IMG/VR virus record: IMGVR_UViG_3300020474_000001
Location: 62,001 to 126,000 of that record
DNA: 64,000 bases
Strand: one strand, 5' to 3'
Source of the DNA: a virus
The position numbers and the translations under genes are program-made. Positions 46,816-54,324 of this stretch are shown here, piece by piece; within the stretch, counting starts at the first letter, position 1, and the number at the start of each line of letters is the position of its first letter. The notes beneath the pieces were generated by a model. The model was not told the DNA's origin, did no database searches, and was given only the letters and a program-made list of their open reading frames with translations.

Positions 46816-47043
46816 TTACTTTCCTAAAGATTTGACCCATTTTTTATAATTAGATGGAACTTTTCTAAAGTCAGTTTTTCCTTTTTTTCCTCTAAATTTA
46901 ACTAATGGGTCATATCCTGCGACAGGACCTTTAGGATCAGAGTTTGACGAAAAACCAGCAGCACCAGGAGTACTTTGAGTAGTCATGCCACTCATCATCT
47001 CCTTCAAATTATTTATTATTTTATTATGGTTACGATCTGTCAT
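46816..47043 (-). CDS. Conserved cyanophage protein
   Basis: Seventy-five residues starting MTDRNHNKIINNLKEMMSGM, a Gly/Pro/Ser linker, PVAGYDPLVKFRGKKGKTDF and a basic end. The PVAGxDPL block is shared with small cyanophage virion-associated proteins. The ATG overlaps the preceding gene's end. Confidence 0.68.
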   Translation of the reverse strand: MTDRNHNKIINNLKEMMSGMTTQSTPGAAGFSSNSDPKGPVAGYDPLVKFRGKKGKTDFRKVPSNYKKWVKSLGK

Positions 47044-47416
47044 TATAAGACATCTCTAGTATTTGTAAGCAGTTTTTATCGACCGGAATATCATGTATAT
47101 AACACTTCGGATATTCCGGTAGACGATCCAAGAATATGATAAAAGTTTTCATGGTAGACCACATGTCCTCATCTATTTTAAAAAATAGCATAGGTGTAGC
47201 GGCCTCACCAAATATATTATATAAAACAATAAAGTGATTTATGATCAAGTGAGTTTTGAGCTCTCCCGTTTTGTTATATCTTTTCAACAACCTCTTGATG
47301 TATTTAAAGTGATTTAGATCTTTGTCAAAATCATCCTTAGTTACAGCCTGAGGGTTCTCATAATTTTTTATCGCAAACAGAAGAAAATTTTCTTCATTCA
47401 ACTCACTGAAAATCAT
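47030..47416 (-). CDS. DUF7207-like conserved T4-like protein
   Basis: A 128-residue helical protein starting MIFSELNEENFLLFAIKNYE. It contains HFKYIKRLLKRYNKTGELKT and IINHFIVLYNIFGEAATPML, a block conserved among cyanophages and pelagiphages under the name DUF7207. It sits with virion genes, so a structural or assembly role is inferred. Confidence 0.75.
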   Translation of the reverse strand: MIFSELNEENFLLFAIKNYENPQAVTKDDFDKDLNHFKYIKRLLKRYNKTGELKTHLIINHFIVLYNIFGEAATPMLFFKIDEDMWSTMKTFIIFLDRLPEYPKCYIHDIPVDKNCLQILEMSYNDRS

Positions 47417-47427
47417 ATATCATACTG

Positions 47428-47937
47428 TCAACTAGGTGGATATGCTGGATCATTACCAGTTGTTATTCCTGACATTGATACCAGGATTTCTTTCTTAACT
47501 CTCAATTCTCCCTGAGCATCTGTGTATGTTGTAACACCAACCCAGCCTACACCAGTTTCGTACTGAGTTCCAGTAGAAACACCATCCTTGTTTACACCGT
47601 AAACAAATGAATCGTAGTCGCTGTGAGTTTCATTAAAGTGTGAGTCAAGCACAGTAAACTTAGGACACTGGCTTACAGTGAATGGTTCATCAGCGATTGC
47701 TGCACCACTAAGTCCTGCAGTAGAATCAATCTTCAATTCGGTTGCACTTTCAATGCTGATAATTACAGCATCTCCAAAGTAAGTTGCACTACGATCACCA
47801 AAACGAATGACATCTCCAACTGCAGCTGAACCTGCATCCCCAAACGCTGTTCCACTTCCGGTTACAACGCCGGTATCATAATTTAAAGATACTGTTCCTG
47901 CAGAGGTAACAGCATCACTATTTCCCCAAAGTGCCAT
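47428..47937 (-). CDS. Beta-rich virion-module protein
   Basis: A 169-residue protein starting MALWGNSDAVTSAGTVSLNY with repeated short strands. The MALWGN start is shared with T4-like cyanophage structural proteins. A late-promoter motif (GATAAATAC) lies about 30 nt upstream. No domain is recognised beyond a beta sandwich-type pattern. Confidence 0.7.
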   Translation of the reverse strand: MALWGNSDAVTSAGTVSLNYDTGVVTGSGTAFGDAGSAAVGDVIRFGDRSATYFGDAVIISIESATELKIDSTAGLSGAAIADEPFTVSQCPKFTVLDSHFNETHSDYDSFVYGVNKDGVSTGTQYETGVGWVGVTTYTDAQGELRVKKEILVSMSGITTGNDPAYPPS

Positions 47938-47967
47938 ATGCTTGTCCTGAAAATAATTTTCTATTAG

Positions 47968-47976
47968 TATTTATCT
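47968..47976 (-). promoter_or_regulatory. Late promoter-like motif (GATAAATAC)
   Basis: GATAAATAC on the minus strand is about 30 nt upstream of the MALWGN gene start, between two virion-module genes. Confidence 0.42.
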
Positions 47977-47980
47977 TTTA

Positions 47981-48181
47981 TCATTCTTCTCTAGTTTTGA
48001 TTGCTTCTGCAACCGCTTCCAGAAGTTTATCATCCATATCAGTCTTAGTAAGCTTTACTGCCTTACCAAGAATAACCAGACAAATATCAATCAGCTTCTC
48101 CCCAAGTTCTTCATTTTCGGGAATTTGGGCAACTGCATCAGTAATAATTTTAGATGCAATTGGCAGCAAGAATGCAAACAT
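47981..48181 (-). CDS. Small conserved protein
   Basis: Sixty-six residues starting MFAFLLPIASKIITDAVAQI with a hydrophobic front and an acidic helical end (KLTKTDMDDKLLEAVAEAIK). The layout is conserved near virion genes of cyanophages. Function unknown. Confidence 0.68.
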   Translation of the reverse strand: MFAFLLPIASKIITDAVAQIPENEELGEKLIDICLVILGKAVKLTKTDMDDKLLEAVAEAIKTREE

Positions 48182-48242
48182 TGTTTTTACCTCAAGTACT
48201 ATATTCTATATAGTCGATTAATCTATTCTTGGAATATTTGCA

Positions 48243-50774
48243 TCAGTCCGTTCTGGTAGCACCACCTGGACCTTTACGAGGAGATGCATATGCATCTGCC
48301 ATCTTCTGGGTGTCTGTTCTAGTGTCCGGCTTAGGGGGAACTTTTGGTGTGTTACCCATTACTCTCTTGTTTGCTGCTTTCTTCTCCTCAGGTGTCAGTC
48401 TATTATAATCCTGAGAGATTTTCATCTGCTGATCAATCGACAGTTCCTCGGTGGCGGTAGAAACCTTTGGTTTTTTATTCGCAAATGAAGGCAAGGTCGC
48501 AATCCCCCTCTTCGTTGCTATCCTTTCACCATTTTCAACTCCTGTATCACCAGCTTTAGCAATTCTAAAATTTCTTTCGTTTTTCCTTGTATTCTGTTTT
48601 TGATCTATTTTTCCTTTATCAAAAGGAGAATCAACTTCCTCCATTGCATCTACCTTTTTCATCCCCCTCAATCTAGCAGCAGCAACCTTTCCAGATGGAG
48701 TTCCTGCACGATTCATTCCATCAATTTTTCTATTATAACTTGTCTTTTCTCTCTGCTTCTCCTTCTTATTAATATCTGCTTTTACTTTATCTGCAGATGG
48801 TGCATTTGATGATCTCTTCTTTGCTTCTCTTGTTTTTTGAACTTGAAAAGCACCCTGATTACCGTACTCTCTCCCCCTTCTTTCTTTAGATTGATTAGCA
48901 CCTTTTCTAGTTAAATTGTCACCACTCACAACCTTCTTTTCTCTTTTAATTGTAACATCATCTTCTGGTTTACCATCACCATGCGTATATGATTTGGATA
49001 CTACACGATACCCTTCATCTACTACGTAAGGAGAAGTAACCTCATATGCAGCCTTCATCCTTTCTTTAAGACGAATCCTCATATCATCCTCTCCCGTTTC
49101 CACCTGATTAGTCAGATGGTCAGCAGCCTTATATCGCTTATCACCTGATTTCAATCTCTGATAGGCAGGAGTGTTTCCTTTCTTATCGGCATTGGTAACA
49201 GTCATGGGAGTGTCTGTTTTCTTTTTAGGAGTGCCACCGTAAACTGCTTCATGAACATTCTCTTCCGTCGCTACTTTATTAGCAATCTTAGCAGCTTTCC
49301 CTGCCATCTTCACGCCTTCTCCAGCGCCTTTGGCAACTGCACCTGCAACCTTTCCTGCTTTCTTAAGAGTTTTACCCGTTTCGTTGGATAATTTCTTAGC
49401 AGTAGCCATTGCTTTATTGTGGCGTTCAATTCCTTTTACAACAGCATTTCCAACTCTATCGAGCAAACCTTTCCTTTTAGGTTGCTGCTTCTTAGCAGTT
49501 TTAACTGCATGTGCTCTAGCAGATTGACTCTTCAGGGCTGCTGCCATTCCTGATGGTTTGGAACTACCAGATTCTGAATCTCTTCTTGCCTGCTTCTCTT
49601 TACGAAGTCTCTTGATTGCTGATGTTCTAGCACCCCCTCTGAGGGAACCAACAGATTTACCAGTCTTGGTTACTGGTTCCACTCTAACACCACCTGCTCT
49701 TGCTTCTGTAAGAACTTCCTCACCAAGTTCATAAACATAATCTACAAATGATTCGAGACCAAGTTCCTCAATCAGAATTTCGATACCATCTTCATTAAGA
49801 CCTTCCTCAACGAAATATTCTGCTGCTGTATTTGCTACCCACTGAACCTCTTCATCATGCTGCAAAAAGTTTACATATTTCTCATGCTCTTTCTGCTTGA
49901 GTTTCTTTGAAGCAATCTTTCCAGCATCACGATTCAATCTTTGTTGTGGCGTAGGTTTTTCTCTATCTTCCCCTTCAGAAACCTCAGTGAATTCCAAAAT
50001 GGTCCCACCCAGATATTCAATACCTTCTTTAAAATCTGGATTTATTTTAATGATTGATGAATTATTTACTTGACCATCAGTGATCTTTTCTGAATTATTC
50101 TTCAGAGATTTTTTTTTTTCAACCTCTATAAGAATACCTTCACCTAAAGTTTCAGTTAATTCTGATCTCCAATCAGAGTATCCGTCCATCACATTACTAT
50201 CCCTCATCTTGTCAAAACGCTCTTTCTCTTTCTGGCGGGAGATTGCACTTACGATCTTGCCAGACTTATCCTGTGCTTTAGAACCTACCTCAGTAGACAG
50301 TCCTTTGCTAAGTGCATCACGACTTAGGTTACCTGCTCTACGATACATCGCAGTTTCTTTTTTCTTGTCGATAGGTTTGTAACCCTCTACCATATCACCT
50401 TCTGGTTCATGACTTGACTTTACACAATTAGGAACCGATCTACCATTCTTCATCTTAGTTCCCTTTGCCTTATAACCAGTCCAGCAAGATGGTTTATCCG
50501 GATCCATGCCAATATTTTTACGTGCTTGCTTCAGGCTAGCTTTTTTAGATTCATCAACTGGCTTTTTCTTACTCTTCTTTTTATCCTTATCCTTGTCCTT
50601 ATTAGGGAACTCACCATCTACTTCGCCTGGTTCATATCCGATGCCATCACCATCATCGTCCCACCAGCGTGGTTTTTTATTCGTATCCTTACTCTTTTTT
50701 TCATCATCTTTACACTTTTTCTCTTGAATATTATTCAAGTATACGCTAGATAGATCATTCAGATGCACAGTCAT
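48243..50774 (-). CDS. Large basic disordered protein, probable head-internal protein
   Basis: About 843 residues, very rich in Lys, Arg, Ala, Gly, Asp and Glu. The N-terminal part has an acidic DDDGDGIGYEPGEVDGEF segment. A helical acidic domain (WVANTAAEYFVEEGLNEDGI) follows near the middle. Then VLTEARAGG, a likely prohead protease site, starts long Lys/Ala-rich histone-like stretches (KTLKKAGKVAGAVAKGAG). It lies with a similar gene (52200) and a late promoter. A DNA-binding role inside the head is inferred. ATG 50774 is preferred over an upstream TTG. Confidence 0.66.
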   Translation of the reverse strand: MTVHLNDLSSVYLNNIQEKKCKDDEKKSKDTNKKPRWWDDDGDGIGYEPGEVDGEFPNKDKDKDKKKSKKKPVDESKKASLKQARKNIGMDPDKPSCWTGYKAKGTKMKNGRSVPNCVKSSHEPEGDMVEGYKPIDKKKETAMYRRAGNLSRDALSKGLSTEVGSKAQDKSGKIVSAISRQKEKERFDKMRDSNVMDGYSDWRSELTETLGEGILIEVEKKKSLKNNSEKITDGQVNNSSIIKINPDFKEGIEYLGGTILEFTEVSEGEDREKPTPQQRLNRDAGKIASKKLKQKEHEKYVNFLQHDEEVQWVANTAAEYFVEEGLNEDGIEILIEELGLESFVDYVYELGEEVLTEARAGGVRVEPVTKTGKSVGSLRGGARTSAIKRLRKEKQARRDSESGSSKPSGMAAALKSQSARAHAVKTAKKQQPKRKGLLDRVGNAVVKGIERHNKAMATAKKLSNETGKTLKKAGKVAGAVAKGAGEGVKMAGKAAKIANKVATEENVHEAVYGGTPKKKTDTPMTVTNADKKGNTPAYQRLKSGDKRYKAADHLTNQVETGEDDMRIRLKERMKAAYEVTSPYVVDEGYRVVSKSYTHGDGKPEDDVTIKREKKVVSGDNLTRKGANQSKERRGREYGNQGAFQVQKTREAKKRSSNAPSADKVKADINKKEKQREKTSYNRKIDGMNRAGTPSGKVAAARLRGMKKVDAMEEVDSPFDKGKIDQKQNTRKNERNFRIAKAGDTGVENGERIATKRGIATLPSFANKKPKVSTATEELSIDQQMKISQDYNRLTPEEKKAANKRVMGNTPKVPPKPDTRTDTQKMADAYASPRKGPGGATRTD

Positions 50775-50778
50775 TTTG

Positions 50779-52017
50779 TCAATCAACTAACTTTTTCCTG
50801 TATTTATTTATAAAAATCTTAACACCTGCACTATCAATAGGTGGTTCATAATAATATTCATAATATTCACATACATCTCTTATCCAAGACTTAAACATTT
50901 TTTGCTCTTCTGTAACACAAATCAGATGATTAGTTCCTCTGCGAATAATCTCTCCAACTAAACCAGTATTCATATTCTGAACAGTGTCCCCGATATTATA
51001 AATTTCATCACCCAAGTACTTTTCCCTCAATATTTGCGGATAAAGCTTTGGAGCAACTTCCCACTCCTCAACAACTCTACCCTTAGCCTTCTGCTTTCTT
51101 CTATTCTCATCTTTCTTTTCTTTCTGCTTTTTAGTTCTCTTCGGAGATGCTGTCATACCCTGCTGAACAGCATCGAACAGTCCCATTGCATCTTCATCAT
51201 CAAGAGACTTAGGAGTTCCTCTGCGGAATGTTTTAAAATCATTATTCAAAACTGCTTTTCTCATCTTAGATGCAGACATACCTTCCACGCCTTCAGCATC
51301 AGCATCACGAACACCAGCAGATATCACACGAATCTGCTCAAAATTATATAAACTATTCTCCTCTTTACCATTGTACTTTTTCGCCAAACTCTCAAACTCT
51401 GCCTGACGATCAGAACCAACAACAATATTGATATTAACATATCCATCCTCAGCAGCGAGAACAAGGACATTGAAAATTGTATCCATCTTCTTGTCGTTAA
51501 TGATATTCTCCTCAAAATCTGGGAACATCTTCTTCATATACTGAACTTTGATGTTTGTGTCCAAAGGATTTTTCTTTGGATCCACAGTTCTAGATGGATA
51601 AATCTTTAGATCAGCATCAACAGAAAGTCTCTGTGCAGTTTTAAATAGACGCTCATGACCGATTGTTGGTGGATTGAACCGACCAAATACAATAGTAACT
51701 GTATCAGAAGTCTCTCCCTCACCAGTTGTAGTATCTTTGGTAGCACCCTTTGGTGTAGTAGGAGTAATTGCTTTTCTTTGCCTAGGTGCGGACTGCTGCA
51801 CTGCAGTAGCCCTCGACATCTGTGGCTGCTGCTCCTGCTTCTTCTCTCTGGGTGTCATGTAAAGAAGCTTTCCCTTCTCGGTTCTAGCAATGAGTTCACC
51901 GTTCACTGGGTTAATCCAACCTGCCTTCTGCCTATCATACACCAAACCCTTCTGCATTGCTTCCTTTGCAGCACCGGTTTTATTAGCTTCGACAAGAAAT
52001 TCTGTAAACCTTTTCAT
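50779..52017 (-). CDS. Nucleotidyltransferase-domain protein with prohead-type N-terminus
   Basis: A 412-residue protein. The start MKRFTEFLVEANKTGAAKEA resembles N-termini of cyanophage head proteins cut by the prohead protease. VTIVFGRFNPPTIGHERLF near residue 106 is the HxGH-type nucleotidyltransferase motif (T-I-G-H), and MSASKMRKAVLNN near 245 is the second signature (ISxSxxR-like). The C-terminal domain (GDTVQNMNTGLVGEIIRRGT) recurs in other cyanophage head proteins. The substrate may be NMN- or CTP-type but is unknown. A late motif is upstream. Confidence 0.76.
   Translation of the reverse strand: MKRFTEFLVEANKTGAAKEAMQKGLVYDRQKAGWINPVNGELIARTEKGKLLYMTPREKKQEQQPQMSRATAVQQSAPRQRKAITPTTPKGATKDTTTGEGETSDTVTIVFGRFNPPTIGHERLFKTAQRLSVDADLKIYPSRTVDPKKNPLDTNIKVQYMKKMFPDFEENIINDKKMDTIFNVLVLAAEDGYVNINIVVGSDRQAEFESLAKKYNGKEENSLYNFEQIRVISAGVRDADAEGVEGMSASKMRKAVLNNDFKTFRRGTPKSLDDEDAMGLFDAVQQGMTASPKRTKKQKEKKDENRRKQKAKGRVVEEWEVAPKLYPQILREKYLGDEIYNIGDTVQNMNTGLVGEIIRRGTNHLICVTEEQKMFKSWIRDVCEYYEYYYEPPIDSAGVKIFINKYRKKLVD
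50805..50812 (-). promoter_or_regulatory. Late promoter TATAAATA
   Basis: A perfect T4 late promoter TATAAATA, continuing AATACAGG, lies inside the end of the 50779-52017 gene, about 31 nt upstream of ATG 50774. Confidence 0.55.
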
Positions 52018-52044
52018 TAATTTAACACTTCCCCCTATACTTGG

Positions 52045-52051
52045 TATTTAG
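52045..52051 (-). promoter_or_regulatory. Late promoter-like motif (CTAAATA)
   Basis: CTAAATA on the minus strand is about 28 nt upstream of the nucleotidyltransferase gene, between it and tRNA-Ala. Confidence 0.45.
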
Positions 52052-52072
52052 TTAAATTAAAATTGAATAAAA

Positions 52073-52145
52073 TGGAGAATAGGAGACTCGAACTCCTGAC
52101 AGCCTGCTTGCAAAGCAGGTGCTCTACCAACTGAGCTAATTCCCC
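52073..52145 (-). tRNA. tRNA-Ala (anticodon TGC)
   Basis: 73 nt. Acceptor GGGGAAT/ATTCTCC with one mismatch-type G-T position, anticodon stem CCTGC/GCAGG with loop TTTGCAA, GTTCGAGTC T-loop. It is separate from the other eight tRNAs and has its own promoter. Confidence 0.9.
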
Positions 52146-52155
52146 GATATAAAAT

Positions 52156-52184
52156 ATTATAAGACCCTCAAGACTATCTGTCAA
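52156..52184 (-). promoter_or_regulatory. Consensus promoter for tRNA-Ala inside a hairpin
   Basis: TTGACA, 17 bp, TATAAT on the minus strand. The -35 lies in the loop of the 52162-52192 hairpin and the spacer forms its other arm. RNA would start about 4 nt before the tRNA. Confidence 0.85.
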
Positions 52185-52192
52185 GAGGGTCT
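52162..52192 (-). terminator. Hairpin after the histone-like gene
   Basis: An 8-bp stem AGACCCTC/GAGGGTCT with a 15-nt loop, 8 nt after the 52200-53267 stop. A T/A-rich tract follows. It is both the likely terminator of that gene and the site of the tRNA-Ala promoter. Confidence 0.72.
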
Positions 52193-52199
52193 ATCAATA

Positions 52200-53267
52200 T
52201 CAGTTGTATGCATTTACAATGGTATCAATATCTTCTCTATCAAGTTCGTTGACCATAAGCACTCTTGCTTCATCCAGAGATTCTGCGAAACCTTCAGTCT
52301 GAAGAAACTCAAGAACGAGATCATACTGATCATACTCTTCACTCATTCTCCTGGCAAGACCAGATGCACGATTAGCAACACTTGTTGCTGCTCTTCTAAT
52401 CATTCCCTTGAGACCACTCTTTGCCTGCTTTGCTTTTCCTGCTACAGCTTTCTCTGCTCTATCAGTTCCCCTTGCAGCTGACCTTGCAGCACTATTAGCA
52501 GCATCACCAGCTTTCTTTACAGTGCCACTTGCAGTGCTTTGAACCTTTTTACTTGCACTTGCAAAAGATTTTCCAGTTTTTTCAGCTGCTTTATTAAACT
52601 TATCACCAGCTTTGGAGATTGCACCTGAAACTCTCTTTCTGATATTATTGATCTTAATTCCTTTCTTTGGAGATAAAGATGAAGTTGGAGTATTTGGTCT
52701 ATCAGTTGCTCTTGGCTTGTATTTTCCACTAGCACTTACATTACCAGTAACTTTACTAACACTTTTCTTAACTCTAGATGATGATGCAAGTGCTCTACCC
52801 ATAGCAGCATTTTTACTCCTTCTCACCGCATCAGAATGATCACTATCAGTGGTCTTAGATGATTTGGCGGTCTTTGGAGATGGAGAAGGTTTAGATGCAC
52901 CAGCTAACCTTTGAGCTCTCATATCGGCCTGCTTTTGTGCCTTTTTGCTAAGTGGTTTCCCAGCATTTTTTTTCGCTTCCTCATCGTCCTGCTTGGCCTT
53001 CACCTGATCCTCGGATTCTGGATTCCTACTTCTCTTAGCCGCTCTTACTTTTTCTGTTATCAGGGACTCATCAAAATCTTCAAATGCTTCGTTAATATCT
53101 TCTAAAGTATATCCCTCTTCAAGAAGTTCTACTACAGCACCTTCAACGACAATATCGAGTTGCTCATCAGATAGCAACTCGATTTCTTCATGAATAAAAA
53201 TTGGTGAATTTTCCGGATATACTTCTCGATAAGCTTCCGTTAAGTGTCTAATCTGAGTAGAATTCAT
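52200..53267 (-). CDS. Histone-like basic protein, probable head-internal protein
   Basis: A 355-residue protein. The N-terminal acidic helical domain (residues 1-75) ends with SLITEKVRAAKRS, a possible prohead protease cut (L-I-T-E). A long Lys/Ala/Ser-rich histone H1-like part follows (GTVKKAGDAANSAARSAARG). The end is an acidic helical domain (EEYDQYDLVLEFLQTEGF) like the domain in the middle of the 48243 protein. Probable DNA-binding capsid protein. A late motif lies upstream. Confidence 0.68.
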   Translation of the reverse strand: MNSTQIRHLTEAYREVYPENSPIFIHEEIELLSDEQLDIVVEGAVVELLEEGYTLEDINEAFEDFDESLITEKVRAAKRSRNPESEDQVKAKQDDEEAKKNAGKPLSKKAQKQADMRAQRLAGASKPSPSPKTAKSSKTTDSDHSDAVRRSKNAAMGRALASSSRVKKSVSKVTGNVSASGKYKPRATDRPNTPTSSLSPKKGIKINNIRKRVSGAISKAGDKFNKAAEKTGKSFASASKKVQSTASGTVKKAGDAANSAARSAARGTDRAEKAVAGKAKQAKSGLKGMIRRAATSVANRASGLARRMSEEYDQYDLVLEFLQTEGFAESLDEARVLMVNELDREDIDTIVNAYN

Positions 53268-53294
53268 TCTCTGATATGCCTTTAATTAATAAAA

Positions 53295-53303
53295 GTATTT
53301 ATG
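53295..53303 (-). promoter_or_regulatory. Late promoter-like motif (CATAAATAC)
   Basis: CATAAATAC on the minus strand is about 30 nt before the histone-like gene. It fits the other late motifs here. Confidence 0.45.
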
Positions 53304-53305
53304 TA

Positions 53306-53551
53306 TCAAAGCTTTCCATCTACGACTGCATTACCAACAACTCTAGTGTATTTCTCTAGGGTTCCTTCCTGTTCACACTTTAAATGCCATCTACTCATAT
53401 CAAGAACAGCTTCAAAGGTTGCACCAGTAAGAAAATCTTTCTCCGTATCTTTTCTTACACTAGTAAACAATCCAAATCTTGTCTTGCGAATATAGAAAGC
53501 ATCATCAATCCAATCAACTTCTGTGATTTCGGGATGTTCAGTCTGCTCCAT
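53306..53551 (-). CDS. Small conserved protein
   Basis: From ATG 53551 the 81-residue product starts MEQTEHPEITEVDWIDDAFY and contains TRFGLFTSVRKDTEKDFLTG. AAGGAGGATA gives a ribosome site. The longer frame overlaps the upstream gene and is not real. Function unknown. Confidence 0.7.
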   Translation of the reverse strand: MEQTEHPEITEVDWIDDAFYIRKTRFGLFTSVRKDTEKDFLTGATFEAVLDMSRWHLKCEQEGTLEKYTRVVGNAVVDGKL

Positions 53552-53750
53552 TATCCTCCTTTTTATTAAATCCAAATGGTCCTTCTTTGTCTTCGAGGGC
53601 AACTTTGAGTGCGATCCCACCAACCGCTTCCATAACTCTGAGAATGTCTTCTGCTCTTGCTCCTTCACCAAGTTCTTTGGCAACATACCAATATTTAGGC
53701 CAGAATGTCTCTCCTGCCTTTTCATAATCTTCAAGTGTAAGTAGTTTCAT
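53538..53750 (-). CDS. Small conserved protein
   Basis: Seventy residues starting MKLLTLEDYEKAGETFWPKY, with WYVAKELGEGARAEDILRVM and the common cyanophage end GPFGFNKKEDN. It overlaps the next gene by 14 nt and the previous by 4 nt. Function unknown. Confidence 0.76.
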   Translation of the reverse strand: MKLLTLEDYEKAGETFWPKYWYVAKELGEGARAEDILRVMEAVGGIALKVALEDKEGPFGFNKKEDNGAD

Positions 53751-53890
53751 TTTCCAACTCCATGATCAGGTGCTTCTTTTTCAAGTTTACGAATATCTTG
53801 ATGCAATCTTTCTACTGCCTTACGAGTTTCTTCAGTCTCTTCCCATTCCCAAGTATCTCCAGACTTGGTTACAAAAGTTCTTTTAGTCAT
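53747..53890 (-). CDS. Small acidic/basic helical protein
   Basis: The 47-residue ORF starts MTKRTFVTKSGDTWEWEETE and continues as a charged helix. ATGA overlaps connect it to mazG above and the 53538 gene below. Function unknown. Confidence 0.64.
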   Translation of the reverse strand: MTKRTFVTKSGDTWEWEETEETRKAVERLHQDIRKLEKEAPDHGVGK

Positions 53891-54324
53891 AGATCCCCCT
53901 CCTTACGATTTTCAGAATAATGAACATCAAACTCTCCGCCAGGATAACGACCGACAAGTTTATCGACATTCATCTCAAGCACTTCATCGAATGTTGTATC
54001 CAGAGCAATACATGCTTGAGCAAGATACCAACATACATCTCCCAGTTCGCGCTTCATATGAAACACATTTTCTTCGGTATATGGTTTACCTTGGAATACA
54101 ATCTTCTTTACAATCTCAGTAAACTCACCAGATTCTGCACATAAACCAACAGCAGCAGTCATTAGTCGTTCTGGTTGTGCGCCATTACCAGAGAGTTCCT
54201 GAAGACGATAGATCATTGCTTCAGTGTCTTTAGATGGTTGACTGGTCACACCATCAACAAAATTTAGATACCTATTAGTATCAACTTTATGAGACATACC
54301 TTCTTTACTGATTGAAATAGTCAT
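53887..54324 (-). CDS. mazG: MazG nucleotide pyrophosphohydrolase
   Basis: A 145-residue single-domain MazG. GLCAESGEFTEIVKKIVFQG and KRELGDVCWYLAQACIALD carry the ExxE and ExxD metal ligands. It hydrolyses nucleotides, and in cyanophages acts on ppGpp-like or NTP pools in an unresolved way. It overlaps gp41 by one base and the small gene by 4 nt. Confidence 0.9.
   Translation of the reverse strand: MTISISKEGMSHKVDTNRYLNFVDGVTSQPSKDTEAMIYRLQELSGNGAQPERLMTAAVGLCAESGEFTEIVKKIVFQGKPYTEENVFHMKRELGDVCWYLAQACIALDTTFDEVLEMNVDKLVGRYPGGEFDVHYSENRKEGDL

Noticed and set aside
48600-50753. Plus-strand Ser/Phe/Leu-rich ORFs
   Set aside because: They are antisense shadows of the Lys/Glu-rich minus-strand gene.
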